Below are positions 1 to 9,317 of a DNA stretch of 35,303 nt, piece after piece. Source of the stretch: Solirubrobacterales bacterium. GTDB lineage: Bacteria > Actinomycetota > Thermoleophilia > Solirubrobacterales > Solirubrobacteraceae. Each line of letters begins with the position of its first letter. Positions within the stretch are counted from its first letter, which is position 1. The position numbers and the translations under genes are program-made. The notes under the pieces were generated by a model. The model searched no databases. It saw only the letters and a program-made list of their open reading frames with translations, and was not told where the DNA came from. The DNA is taken from positions 1 through 35,303 of the forward strand of contig JAOPZW010000338.1 of the NCBI GenBank assembly GCA_025963905.1, written 5' to 3'.

Positions 1-1501
1 GCGGATCGAACAGGATCCGCTTCAGCTCCTGGATGTCCGCCAGGATGAAGTCGAGCAGCGCCGATCCGGACGTCGTCCGGATGTCACGCTGCAACGCGGC
101 GACGGAAGCCTCGTTGGCCTCGATCAGCTCGGCGACGATGGCCGGATCGGTCTCGATCGGGGCCGGCGCGCCGGCCGCCGGCGGCCCGCCGGGACTCTCG
201 TCCGGGAGCGACGGGATGAAGTCGCCGCGGTCGAGGATGGTCTGCAGCGCGTCGCCGATCAGCGGATCTGACTTCCCCAGGGCCTCCAGGACGCCGGCGC
301 GGCTCGTCGGCGAAGCCAGGCGCTGGGCGACGTCGACGAACAGCCTCCCACCGGCCTCGTGCATCCGTGGGAGGGCCGTCAGCTGGAACAGGGAGAGCCC
401 CAGCGGCTTCATGGGGTCGGTCATCATCTGCTGATGGCCGACGGAGACGTAGACGTGGTTCTCTCGGTCATCGGCCGCGGGGATGGGGAACAGCGTGGTG
501 ATCGGCCGGCTCTGGACGATCTGGAAGCCGTCGTCGACCAGGCACCACTCGATGTCCTGGGGGCGGCCGAAACGCGCTTCGATCCGCCGGCCGAGCTGCG
601 CAAGCCGGATGACCTGCGCATCCGTCAATGCCGGCCGCTCCTGCCGCTCCGGCTCGATCGCCTGCTCCTGCGTCCCGCCGGCCGGCGAGGCGTGGATGGC
701 CAGCCGCTTGGTGGCGACCGCCTTGGCGACGACTTCGCCGTCCCGCACCTTGTAGAGGTCCGCGTTCACCAGGCCGGAGACCAGGGCCTCGCCGAGGCCG
801 AAGCCGGCCTCCACTGAGGCGACCTTCCGGTTGGACGTGACGGGGTCGGCTGTGAAGAGGACGCCGGCCGCGCGCGGGAAGACCATCTGCTGCACGACGA
901 CGGCCATGTGGACCTTGCGGTGGTCGAAGCCGTTGCGCAGGCGGTAGGTCACGGCCCGCTCGGTGAACAGCGAGGCCCAGCACCGGCTGACGTGCTGGAG
1001 GATCGCGGCCGGCCCCACGACGTTCAGGTACGTGTCCTGCTGGCCGGCGAAGGAGGCCGTCGGCAAGTCCTCGGCCGTCGCGCTCGATCGGACGGCGTAG
1101 GCGGCCTGCTCGTCGAGACGGGCGAGCGCGCGGGTGATCGCCGCCGCCAGGTCGTCGGGGATGGCGATCCCTTCGAGGGTCCGGCGGATCTCCACGCTGA
1201 GCGTGCGGATCGCTTCCCGGTCGTCCGGGTTCAGGCGCGACAGCCGATCGAGCCGATCGTCGATCGACGGGGCATCCGCCACGATCCGCCGGAAGGCCTC
1301 GGTCGTCACGCAGAAGCCGGGCGGCACGCGGATGCCTTCGATCTGCGAAAGCTCCCCCAGGTGCGCGCCCTTGCCGCCGACGAGCGCGACCTGCGTCTCG
1401 TCGATCTCTTGGAAACCCAACACGTAGCAGTCGGGCTGGACCGCGTGGATCCCCGTCGGACCGCCTCCTGCGATCACCACCGCATGCTCCTCCGTGCCCA
1501 T
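1..1501 (-). CDS. rph: Rifampin phosphotransferase / PEP-synthase-like protein, C-terminal part outside the window
   Basis: Minus-strand reading from ATG at 1501: MGTEEHAVVIAGGGPTGIHAVQPDCYVLGFQEIDETQVALVGGKGAHLGELSQIEGIRVPPGFCVTTEAF...AYAVRSSATAEDLPTASFAGQQDTYLN...QDIEWCLVDDGFQIVQSRPITTLFPIP, typical of the PPDK/PEP-binding N-terminal domain of Rph enzymes. SD-like AAGGGAG 7 nt upstream of the ATG. Open at the window edge. Confidence 0.85.
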   Translation of the reverse strand, partial: MGTEEHAVVIAGGGPTGIHAVQPDCYVLGFQEIDETQVALVGGKGAHLGELSQIEGIRVPPGFCVTTEAFRRIVADAPSIDDRLDRLSRLNPDDREAIRTLSVEIRRTLEGIAIPDDLAAAITRALARLDEQAAYAVRSSATAEDLPTASFAGQQDTYLNVVGPAAILQHVSRCWASLFTERAVTYRLRNGFDHRKVHMAVVVQQMVFPRAAGVLFTADPVTSNRKVASVEAGFGLGEALVSGLVNADLYKVRDGEVVAKAVATKRLAIHASPAGGTQEQAIEPERQERPALTDAQVIRLAQLGRRIEARFGRPQDIEWCLVDDGFQIVQSRPITTLFPIPAADDRENHVYVSVGHQQMMTDPMKPLGLSLFQLTALPRMHEAGGRLFVDVAQRLASPTSRAGVLEALGKSDPLIGDALQTILDRGDFIPSLPDESPGGPPAAGAPAPIETDPAIVAELIEANEASVAALQRDIRTTSGSALLDFILADIQELKRILFDP

Positions 1502-1550
1502 CGCGTTGCTCCCTTCGTCGCTTGCGGCGAGCGAGTATGGAGCACACCCC

Positions 1551-1569
1551 GGGGCTTGAAACAAGCCCC
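1551..1569 (-). promoter_or_regulatory. Rifamycin-associated element (RAE)-like 19-bp inverted repeat upstream of rph
   Basis: ggggcttg-aaa-caagcccc: perfect 8-bp arms, 3-bp centre, followed on the minus strand by a -10-like CATACT (1539-1534). Confidence 0.75.
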
Positions 1570-1864
1570 CCCGGCGGCGATACTTTGGATGTGGCGAGGG
1601 GCGCAGGCGCCCTTCGCAGCGCTAGAAGCGGGGTCCAGCAGCCACTGATCGCCGCTAGCATCGGCCACCGTGCCGTGATTGAGCAGCGGGCGATCGCGAT
1701 GCCCGGCGATGACGGCAACGCCAGCCTCAGCGAGATCTTCGCCCGAGATGGCGTCCCCCGATGGCATTCGCGACGGGGTTACACGCGAAAGCAGGAGCTC
1801 GGCGGCCGAGAGCAGGCTGACGACTGGGAACGGACGCTGTGTGGTGCGGGGCCGACGCCCGTGG

Positions 1865-2494
1865 TCACGTTGCGCGGGCCGTTGCGCGCACCACGGCGTC
1901 GACGCCGGTCCCAGCCGCCTGCCGCGGTCGCTCTTCGGCGATGAGGATCTCCCAGCGAGCGGGATGGAGTGCGGCGACCGCCTGCTCGACGGAGATCTGG
2001 ATCTGGCCGGCCGCGGGCGTCGGCGCGCCGGTCACCGGGTCGACGGGCCGGTGGCCGACCAGGAGAAGCGTCCCGCCAGGAACGACTCCCGCGGCCAGGC
2101 GACGCACCAGTTCCTCCACCGACCCGGCCACGTGCAGGTACAGGCAGATGACGAGGTCGTACCGCTCCGGCGGCGGGGCCCAGGTCACCAGGTCGGCCTC
2201 GATCCAGTCGATGCGCTCAGCTGCCTTTGTGCCGAGGCGCTCCGCGCTGGCCCGGGCGTGGCCGAGGGCGGTCGCCGAGAAGTCGACTGCCGTGACCCGC
2301 CATCCGCGCGCCGCGAGCCAGAGCGTCTCCGCCCCGTGCCCAGCACCGGCGTCGAGCGCCGAGCCGGGGCGCAGGTCCGCCGCCTCGGCGAGCAGATACG
2401 CGTTCGGAGGGCGTCGCGCCACGGCATGCGTGCCGTCGCGTAGCGCCTCTGACCAGCGCCGCTCCCAGGAGTCCCGATCGAACCCGTCGCCCAT
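1865..2494 (-). CDS. Class I SAM-dependent methyltransferase
   Basis: ALDAGAGHGAETLWLAARGWRVTAVDFSATALGHARASAERLG motif I/II pattern in a 209-aa ORF. Confidence 0.8.
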   Translation of the reverse strand: MGDGFDRDSWERRWSEALRDGTHAVARRPPNAYLLAEAADLRPGSALDAGAGHGAETLWLAARGWRVTAVDFSATALGHARASAERLGTKAAERIDWIEADLVTWAPPPERYDLVICLYLHVAGSVEELVRRLAAGVVPGGTLLLVGHRPVDPVTGAPTPAAGQIQISVEQAVAALHPARWEILIAEERPRQAAGTGVDAVVRATARAT

Positions 2495-2831
2495 GTCCTC
2501 ACCAAATGTAAGCGGACCGCTGACGGCTGGCGACGCACGCTTGCCGAAACGGCAGCACCGGCGTGCGTCGGCTCTGCGCGAGACGCGGAAGCACGAGGAC
2601 CCCGATCATCGGCTTCCGGATCGTCGTGACGTGCGAAAGAGCCTGCGCCGGTTACGCACGGCCACCCGCCAAGACCCCCTTCCGCGCTACGCCGCCGGGA
2701 CGAGGATCCTTCGTGCTCGTCGGCGATGGGGTTGTCGTTCGGACTGCTTGTTCGGCGCTTCCGAAGCAGGGTTTGCGGTCACCTCGTCGTCCTCGGCGCC
2801 GTGCGGTATGTGCGGTGCGGACGACCCGGAC

Positions 2832-3434
2832 TTACCGGGCGGCTCCCGCACGCGCGTCGGCACTGGTGGCGGTCAACAAGGCGTGGATCGCGGCGGTGAC
2901 GCGATCGGCCACGACCGACGGAGTGGTGGCATCAAGCTTGCCGTCCAAGTGCAGGAACGCGAGCCCGTGGACGAGCGCCCAGATTGCGGTCGCCAACGCG
3001 TCAGCGTCGGCCTTTGGGAAGGTCCGCGCGGCGATCTCGCGTACGTAGTGCGATACGGCCGCGGTGGCGGCGACCCGCTCGTCGTTGTCGTGGTCGCATG
3101 GCTCTCCGAACATGATCCGGAACAGGGCGGGTCGCTGGAGCGCGAACTGCACGTAGGCGTTCGCCACGCTGGCGAGCTGCTGCGGGGTCGACGGCGACGG
3201 GTGCGCCGACGCCAGCCGCTCGGCAAGCTCGCGATAACCGACCGCGGCGACCGCTGAAACGAGCGCTTCGCGGTCCGCGTAATGCCGGTAGGGAGCGGCC
3301 GGCGACACCCCAGCGCGTCGCGCGACCGCGCGCAGCGAGAGCGCAGTCTCGCCGCTTTCCTCAAGCAGTTCCATCGCCGTGCGAACGAGGGCTGGGCGCA
3401 GATTGCCGTGGTGGTAGGTCCCCTTGGATGGCAT
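2832..3434 (-). CDS. TetR/AcrR family transcriptional regulator (TetR_C_33/WHG-like C-terminus)
   Basis: YHHGNLRPALVRTAMELLEESGETALSLRAVARRAGVSPAAPYRHYADREALVSAVA HTH; C-terminal YVQFALQRPALFRIMFGEP. Confidence 0.85.
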   Translation of the reverse strand: MPSKGTYHHGNLRPALVRTAMELLEESGETALSLRAVARRAGVSPAAPYRHYADREALVSAVAAVGYRELAERLASAHPSPSTPQQLASVANAYVQFALQRPALFRIMFGEPCDHDNDERVAATAAVSHYVREIAARTFPKADADALATAIWALVHGLAFLHLDGKLDATTPSVVADRVTAAIHALLTATSADARAGAAR

Positions 3435-3447
3435 CGATCACCCTGAT

Positions 3448-3491
3448 GTTGACGGCGTTCACTTCATGCGGGTAATGTGAGCGCCGTAAAC
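3448..3491. promoter_or_regulatory. Paired inverted operator-like sites in the TetR/reductase divergent region
   Basis: gttgacggcgttcac (3448-3462) and gtgagcgccgtaaac (3477-3491) are inverted copies (13/15 matching). They flank a possible plus-strand promoter TTGACG-N18-TAATGT (3449-3478). Confidence 0.5.
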
Positions 3492-3521
3492 ATTCTAGGC
3501 GAGCTGAGGCGGGTGCTTTCA

Positions 3522-3575
3522 ATGTCGAACGAGCTCTTCTCAGCGTTGGTGCTGGCGCGGGGACGGGTGGTGTGA
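3522..3575 (+). CDS. Possible 17-aa upstream ORF overlapping the start of the reductase gene
   Basis: ATG TCG AAC ... GTG GTG TGA = MSNELFSALVLARGRVV*, stop overlapping the next ATG as TGATG. Confidence 0.3.
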   Translation: MSNELFSALVLARGRVV

Positions 3576-4675
3576 TGGCTGGGCGGATTGTCCTGTTCGG
3601 AGCGACCGGCTACACGGGCGAGATGACCGCGCGCGCGCTCGTCGCGCGCGGGGCTAGGCCGGTCCTCGCGGCCCGTTCAGCCGAGCGCCTGGAGCGGCTC
3701 GCCGACGACCTGGGGGGCCTGGAGACGCGTGTCGCGGATGTCACGCGCCCGGAAACGGTGCGGGCGCTCGTGCAGGACCGAGACGTGCTGGTCTCGACTG
3801 TCGGCCCGTTCCTGCGCTGGGGCGCACCGGCGATCGAAGCCGCGATCGACGCGAGCGCTGTCTACATCGATTCCACCGGCGAGCCGGCATTCATCCGCCG
3901 CGCGTTCGAGCACTACGGCCAGCGGGCTGAACGAACCGGTGCGTCGCTGTTGACCGCGTTCGCCTACGACTGGGTGCCCGGTAATCTCGCCGGCGCGCTC
4001 GCGCTCAGCGAAGCGGGAGAAGAGGCAACGCGCGTTCAGGTCGCGTACTTCGGCCAGGGCGCAGCGGGCCGCAGCGGCGGGACACAGGCAAGCTTGATCA
4101 GCGCACTGCTCGAGCCGTCCTTCGCCTTCCGAGGCGGCCGGCTGAGAACCGAACGCCTCGGCGCGCGCGTCAGGAAGTTCGACCTCGGCGACTCGCGCGG
4201 GCGGCTCGCGATCAGCGTCGGCGGCTCCGAGCACCTCACGCTGCCTGCGCTGCACTCGCAACTTCAGCAAGTGGACGTCCTGCTCGGCATGGACGGCGCA
4301 TACGTGCGGTACATGCCCTTGATATCGGCCGTCGTCGCCGGCGCAACCACGCTGCCACAGGCACGTGCCGCGCTCGAGACCGTGCTCGGGCGCCAGGCGA
4401 AGGGCTCCACCGGCGGCCCCGACGAAGCCGCGCGCAGCCGCAGCAGCTCGGCGGTCCTCGCCACGGCCTACGCGGCCGACGGTCGCGAGCTGAACGCGGT
4501 CAGGCTCGAAGGCCCCAACAGCTACACGTTTGGTTTCGAGATGCTCGCCTGGGCGGCCATCGCAGCCGCCGCGGGAAACGTCGACGGCCCCGGTGCACTC
4601 GGACCCGTCGCCGCATTCGGACTGCACGAGCTCGAAGTGGGTGTCCGCGCTGCCGGAATCGAGCGTGTGCGGTGA
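3575..4675 (+). CDS. Saccharopine dehydrogenase NADP-binding-domain / trans-acting enoyl reductase family protein
   Basis: MAGRIVLFGATGYTGEMTARALVARGARPVLAARSAERLERLADDLGG... with VSTVGPFLRWGAPAIEAAID; GTG at 3572 is an alternative start. Confidence 0.8.
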   Translation: MAGRIVLFGATGYTGEMTARALVARGARPVLAARSAERLERLADDLGGLETRVADVTRPETVRALVQDRDVLVSTVGPFLRWGAPAIEAAIDASAVYIDSTGEPAFIRRAFEHYGQRAERTGASLLTAFAYDWVPGNLAGALALSEAGEEATRVQVAYFGQGAAGRSGGTQASLISALLEPSFAFRGGRLRTERLGARVRKFDLGDSRGRLAISVGGSEHLTLPALHSQLQQVDVLLGMDGAYVRYMPLISAVVAGATTLPQARAALETVLGRQAKGSTGGPDEAARSRSSSAVLATAYAADGRELNAVRLEGPNSYTFGFEMLAWAAIAAAAGNVDGPGALGPVAAFGLHELEVGVRAAGIERVR

Positions 4676-4804
4676 GCGACCCGTGACCAGGCGGAACTGC
4701 CGGAACAGCCGCAGCACCCTGGCCGACGGCGGCGGCGTCCCTGAATCCGCTCCGTTGGCGCACGCTATCGACAAAGTCCGGGAGAGAAAGAAAGGTGCAA
4801 CTGG

Positions 4805-5773
4805 ATGAAGGCGGCTGTGATCTATGAGACCGGCGGACCGGAAGTGCTTCGCCACGAAGAGGTACCCGAGCCGGAATGCCCGGACGGCTGCGTAGTGGTT
4901 GACGCCGAGGCGATCAGCGTTGAAGGAGGTGACCTGCTCGCCCGTGCGGCCGGGGAGCTGCCAGCGGTGCCACACATCGTCGGCTACCTGAGCGCCGGGA
5001 CGGTGCGCGAGGTCGGCGCCGGCGTAGAGGGTCGCGCGGTCGGCGACCGAGTGGTGGCCTTGAACGCGGCCGGATCGCACGCCGCCAGGCGAGCGGTCCC
5101 GGCGGCGATGACCTGGCCGATCCCTGCCGAGCTGGATGCGGCCCGCGCGGCGTGCGTGCCGGTCACGTTCGGAACCGCGTACGAGTGCCTCTTCACCGCC
5201 GGCAGCCTCGCCGAGGGCCAGACCGTCCTGATCCACGCCGGAGCCGGCGGCGTCGGGATGGCCGCGATCCAGCTCGCCAAGCGCGCGGGCGCAACCGTGA
5301 TCGCGACCGCCTCGAGCGACGAGAAGCTCAAGCGGCTCAAAGCGCTCGGGCTCGACCACGGGATCAACTACGCGACCGACAGCTTCGTCGAGCGCACCAA
5401 CCAGCTGACCGACTCGCGCGGCGTGGATATCGTCATCGACTCGATCGGCGGCCAGAACCTCGTCGACAGCGTCGCCGTGCTCGGCTACCGGGGGACGCTC
5501 GTCAGCGTCGGCGTGGCCGCCCGGGCGGGCTCTGCGCTCGAGGCGCGGTCGCTGTGGGCGCGCAACAACACGCTCCGCGGCGTCTACCTCGGCGGCGCGA
5601 TCCTGCCCGAGTACGCCCGCATCCATCCAATGATCAGCGACATGCTGCAACGCGTCGCAAGCGGCGAGCTCCACGTCGAGATCGATCGCTCATTCCCACT
5701 CGCAGAGGCCGCCGCAGCGCACGCATACCTCGAGAGCCGCCGGGCGTTCGGCCGAGTCATCCTCACACCCTGA
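4805..5773 (+). CDS. NADPH:quinone oxidoreductase-like zinc-type alcohol dehydrogenase (MDR superfamily)
   Basis: MKAAVIYETGGPEVLRHEEVPEPE..., VLIHAGAGGVGMAAIQLAKRAGATVIATASSDEKL. Confidence 0.85.
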   Translation: MKAAVIYETGGPEVLRHEEVPEPECPDGCVVVDAEAISVEGGDLLARAAGELPAVPHIVGYLSAGTVREVGAGVEGRAVGDRVVALNAAGSHAARRAVPAAMTWPIPAELDAARAACVPVTFGTAYECLFTAGSLAEGQTVLIHAGAGGVGMAAIQLAKRAGATVIATASSDEKLKRLKALGLDHGINYATDSFVERTNQLTDSRGVDIVIDSIGGQNLVDSVAVLGYRGTLVSVGVAARAGSALEARSLWARNNTLRGVYLGGAILPEYARIHPMISDMLQRVASGELHVEIDRSFPLAEAAAAHAYLESRRAFGRVILTP

Positions 5774-5902
5774 CCGTGCTCTCATCATCAACCCTCACGA
5801 GGTCGGAGTAGTTCAGACTGCCCACCGCTGCACGGCGCGCCTGCCGGCGCTCCCGTTCATCGCGGATCCTCGAGGGCGAGGTCGCGGTCCTCGACGAAGC
5901 CG

Positions 5903-5947
5903 CAGGGGTTAAGCCTCTGACGAGGGTTCGAATCCTTCCCCCTCCGC
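5903..5947 (+). repeat. tRNA-Ser 3'-half fragment, direct repeat copy A
   Basis: caggggttaagcctctgacgagggttcgaatccttccccctccgc: long variable arm, T-arm GAGGG-TTCGAAT-CCTTC, acceptor 3' strand CCCCTCC plus discriminator G. No matching GGAGGGG 5' acceptor upstream. Confidence 0.7.
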
Positions 5948-6294
5948 GGCGAGACACACGCTGACCTGGCTTGACCCGCGCGGCGGAGGACAGACGGCGG
6001 TCTTTCGTTTGCGTTTCCGCGATGTCGAACCGGCGAGCCGGGCCGGCGACGACCGCTGAGCATCTGGCCGACGGCAAGCGCACCGCGGCACATCGGATCG
6101 GGAACCGGGCGGTGAGGGGCACCCACCGTCATCGCTCCGGATGCAAGAACGTCGAGCGCCGGAGCCCCTGGCTTTGCGCAATGGGCCGGTGACTCGTGCG
6201 CGGGCGCTGGCGGTGGCCAGCGAAGATGCCGGATCGCCGATCCCCGTCGACTGCTGGCCGCAAGAGTGCGGTACAGCGTGCGTTATGGCTTGGC

Positions 6295-8586
6295 ATGAGC
6301 CTCGTCCGCCCCGTCGTCCTCGCTGTCTTGTGCGCCGTCTTCGCCCTGATGGCCACGACCTCCGCACCGGCCGACGCACACAACAAGGCACAGACCCAGA
6401 AGCACAAGGCGACCACGAAGCGAGCGAAGAGGAAGCCGGCGGCGAGCGCCAATCCGCGCACCATCGAGGTGTTGTCTGGGCGCGCGGACCTGGTGTCCGG
6501 CGGCGATGCGCTGGTGGCGATCGGCGGCATCGACTCGACGGCGGGGCTCAGCGTGACGGCGGCCGGTAAGGACCAGACGGCCGCGTTCGGCGTCGGGCCC
6601 GACGGTCAGGTCGAGGGGCTCGTCAAGGGACTCGCGCTCGGCGAGAACACCGTGATCGCGGTGACGCCTCGGGGGGGTGCGCGGCTGACGCTGACCAACC
6701 ATCCGATCGGCGGGCCGGTCTTCACCGGGCCACAGATCCAGCCGTGGCAGTGTCAGCCCGGCGCGCTGGACAAGCAGTGCGACGCCAAGCCGGTGGTCAC
6801 CTACAAGTACATGCCGGCGACCGGGGGCTCATCCGTCTCGGTGGCGGGCAGCGGGGTCGCGTCGTCGTTCCAGGACTACGACCCGAACAATCCGCCGCCA
6901 GACTCGCAGATCGCCAGGACGACGACGGACACCGGCGAGACGGTGCCGTTCATCGTGCGCAAGGAGACGGGCTATCTGGATCGTGACCAGTACGCGATCA
7001 CGACGCTCTGGCAGCCGGGCAAGCCGTGGACGCCGGTTCATCCGCAGCCCCAGTTCAACCGCCGCCTCGCGCTCATGCACGGCGCAAGCTGCGACACGAC
7101 CTACGGCGCCGGCGACGCGCCCGACGTGATGGACTCGACGCTGCTGGCCCACGGCTACGCGCTCGCGTCGCACGCGCTCGACAACGCGGGCCACAACTGC
7201 AACATCACCACGCAGGCCGAGTCGCTGATCATGACCAAGGAGCTGGTCATCAAGGAGCTCGGCCCGATCAAGTGGACGATCGGCAGCGGCTGCTCAGGCG
7301 GCTCGCTTGTCCAGCAGCAAGTAGCCAACGCCTACCCGGGCGTCTACCAGGCGATCACGCCGCAGTGCTCGTTCACGGACGCGTGGTCCTCGGCGATGCA
7401 GTACGAGGACTACGTGATGCTGCTGGCCTACCTCAAGGATCCGTCGCGCTGGGACCCGGGGTCCACGTGGGGGCCGACGCAGATCTCCGCCGTGCTCGAC
7501 CACCCGAACGTCGGCAACCCAATCACTTTCACGACGGTCATCCCCAACAGCGGCGACCCGAGCCGCAGCTGCCCGGACGTCCCGCAGGACCAGGTCTATG
7601 ACCCGAAGACCAATCCCGGCGGGGTGAAGTGCACGCTGCAGGACTACATGGTCAACGTGTTCGGCAAGCGAGCGGACGGGTTCGCCAACCGCGCGTTCGG
7701 CAACGTCGGCGTGCAGTACGGCCTCGACGCGCTGCGCTCGGGCGCCATCACGCCCGCCGAGTTCGTGGACCTCAACTCTCACATCGGCGGCATCGACATC
7801 TACGGCGACATCTCGCCTCGGCGATCGGCTCCCGACGTCGTCGCTGTCGAGCGGGCCTACACGAGCGGCGCGGTCGACAGCGCGAACAACCTCGACAAGG
7901 TTGCGATCATCGACCTGCGCGGCCCCGACCCTGGCGCCTTCCACGATGTCTATCGCACGTATGCGATGCGGGCGCGGCTGCTGCGCAACTTCGGCACGGC
8001 GGCCAACCAGGTGCTCTGGCGCGGCCAGGCGCCGCTGATCGGAGACGTCAACTTCGCCGACCAGGCCGTGCTCGCGGCGGATAAGTGGGTCGCGCGCTTC
8101 GAGGCCGACAAGCGGGACGTGCCGCTCGCGCAGAAGATCCGCGAGGACAAACCCGGCGACGTGGTCGATCGCTGCACCGACGGCAACGGCGTCGACCTGC
8201 CGGAGGAGGTGTGCGACCAGACGGTCGCCAAGTACGGGACGCCGCGCATCGGGGCCGACATGCCGCAGGCGGACGACACCCTCGCCTGCGAGTTCAAGCC
8301 CCTGCGCAAGGACGACTACCCCGGCACCTTCACCGACGAGCAGTGGAAGCGCCTGCAGGCGACGTTCCCCAACGGCGTATGCGACTACACCAGACCCGGC
8401 ATCGACCAGCACGGCGCGACCGCGTGGCAGACGTACCAGGACACTGACGGCAAGGTCATCTATGGCGGCCGCCCTCTGGGCCCGAAGCCGGTCAGCTCGC
8501 CGCTTGCCGCCCGGAGGACCAGGAAGCCCAAGGGAAACCAGGTCTCCGCGCGCCGTCGGACGAGGCCACGCCGGTGCGCGTGCTGA
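6295..8586 (+). CDS. Secreted DUF6351-like putative hydrolase
   Basis: Signal peptide MSLVRPVVLAVLCAVFALMATTSAPADA; PIGGPVFTGPQIQPWQC; nucleophile-elbow-like GSGCSGGSLVQQQ. Confidence 0.75.
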   Translation: MSLVRPVVLAVLCAVFALMATTSAPADAHNKAQTQKHKATTKRAKRKPAASANPRTIEVLSGRADLVSGGDALVAIGGIDSTAGLSVTAAGKDQTAAFGVGPDGQVEGLVKGLALGENTVIAVTPRGGARLTLTNHPIGGPVFTGPQIQPWQCQPGALDKQCDAKPVVTYKYMPATGGSSVSVAGSGVASSFQDYDPNNPPPDSQIARTTTDTGETVPFIVRKETGYLDRDQYAITTLWQPGKPWTPVHPQPQFNRRLALMHGASCDTTYGAGDAPDVMDSTLLAHGYALASHALDNAGHNCNITTQAESLIMTKELVIKELGPIKWTIGSGCSGGSLVQQQVANAYPGVYQAITPQCSFTDAWSSAMQYEDYVMLLAYLKDPSRWDPGSTWGPTQISAVLDHPNVGNPITFTTVIPNSGDPSRSCPDVPQDQVYDPKTNPGGVKCTLQDYMVNVFGKRADGFANRAFGNVGVQYGLDALRSGAITPAEFVDLNSHIGGIDIYGDISPRRSAPDVVAVERAYTSGAVDSANNLDKVAIIDLRGPDPGAFHDVYRTYAMRARLLRNFGTAANQVLWRGQAPLIGDVNFADQAVLAADKWVARFEADKRDVPLAQKIREDKPGDVVDRCTDGNGVDLPEEVCDQTVAKYGTPRIGADMPQADDTLACEFKPLRKDDYPGTFTDEQWKRLQATFPNGVCDYTRPGIDQHGATAWQTYQDTDGKVIYGGRPLGPKPVSSPLAARRTRKPKGNQVSARRRTRPRRCAC

Positions 8587-8824
8587 CCCTCAGCGGCGTC
8601 GGGCGCGCGGGTGCAGCTCAACAAGGGTCGGCTCGCCGCGCGCGAGGCGGGTCAGCTAACTCGTGTAATGAACGAGGACAGGTTGTCGACGGGGTTGGCG
8701 CTGCGGGGTTAGGGGCCGCCGGCGGCGTGGTGGTGGCGAGCGGCGCTCATGGCCGCTACGGAACGGGACCAGAACGGCTTCGGCCGAACTGGATCACTGC
8801 TGCTCGGATCGGCGCGGCAGCGAG

Positions 8825-9271
8825 ATGCAGCCGCGGCGATGTGTCTGTGTACCGACCACGACCCCGCACGCAGGGAAGGTTGGCGCTACGGTCGGCGTCC
8901 AATTAGACGATGCCGCGGGAGTCGCAGCTCAAATTCGCGTCCGAACCGCACAAGTCGCAGCTGTCCTCCTGGCCGCCGGCGCGGCGCTGGTGCCGAGCGT
9001 CGCCGCGGCCGTCCCGCGCGCCGCGAGCTTGCGCGTGGTGTTGCGGCACAATCGCTTCAGTCCGCGCAAGGTCGTCGTCCATCGCGGCGACACCGTGACC
9101 TGGTTGTGGCGGGACGGCAAGACGCAGCACAACGTCGTCAGCAACAGCTTCCACGGCCTGCTGAATCCGAAGTCTTCGGGCTCCTTTACCAAGCGCTTCA
9201 CACGCAGCGGCTCGTACTCGTACTTCTGCACGATCCACGCCGGGATGACCGGCACAATCGTCGTTCACTGA
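8825..9271 (+). CDS. Exported plastocyanin/cupredoxin-like protein
   Basis: LRHNRFSPRKVVVHRGDTVTWLWRDGKTQHNVVSN...SYFCTIHAGMTGTIVVH (H..C-x2-H-x3-M type-1 copper ligands); start codon uncertain. Confidence 0.75.
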   Translation: MQPRRCVCVPTTTPHAGKVGATVGVQLDDAAGVAAQIRVRTAQVAAVLLAAGAALVPSVAAAVPRAASLRVVLRHNRFSPRKVVVHRGDTVTWLWRDGKTQHNVVSNSFHGLLNPKSSGSFTKRFTRSGSYSYFCTIHAGMTGTIVVH

Positions 9272-9317
9272 CGACGCTGGTCATGCATTCGTTTCATCAT
9301 CCGAGGAGGGAGGCAGC

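Noticed and set aside
1474-1767. 97-aa minus-strand ORF overlapping the RAE and the rph start
   Set aside because: No recognised family; overlaps the rph start in another frame and the promoter palindrome.
3677-5674. 665-aa minus-strand ORF antisense to the reductase and quinone oxidoreductase genes
   Set aside because: Composition-driven antisense ORF typical of high-GC DNA; no domain recognised, while the sense frames encode clear families.
5880-5947. Calling an intact tRNA-Ser gene at copy A or copy B
   Set aside because: No 5' acceptor strand (GGAGGGG) or D-arm precedes either fragment; only the 3' half folds.
7294-8412. 372-aa minus-strand ORF antisense to the DUF6351-like gene
   Set aside because: Val/Arg/Asp-rich shadow ORF with no recognisable domain.
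8661-8676. CTCGTgtaatgAACGAG-type short inverted repeat between the DUF6351-like and cupredoxin genes
   Set aside because: Stem only about 5 bp, no T-tract and no flanking context; expected by chance.
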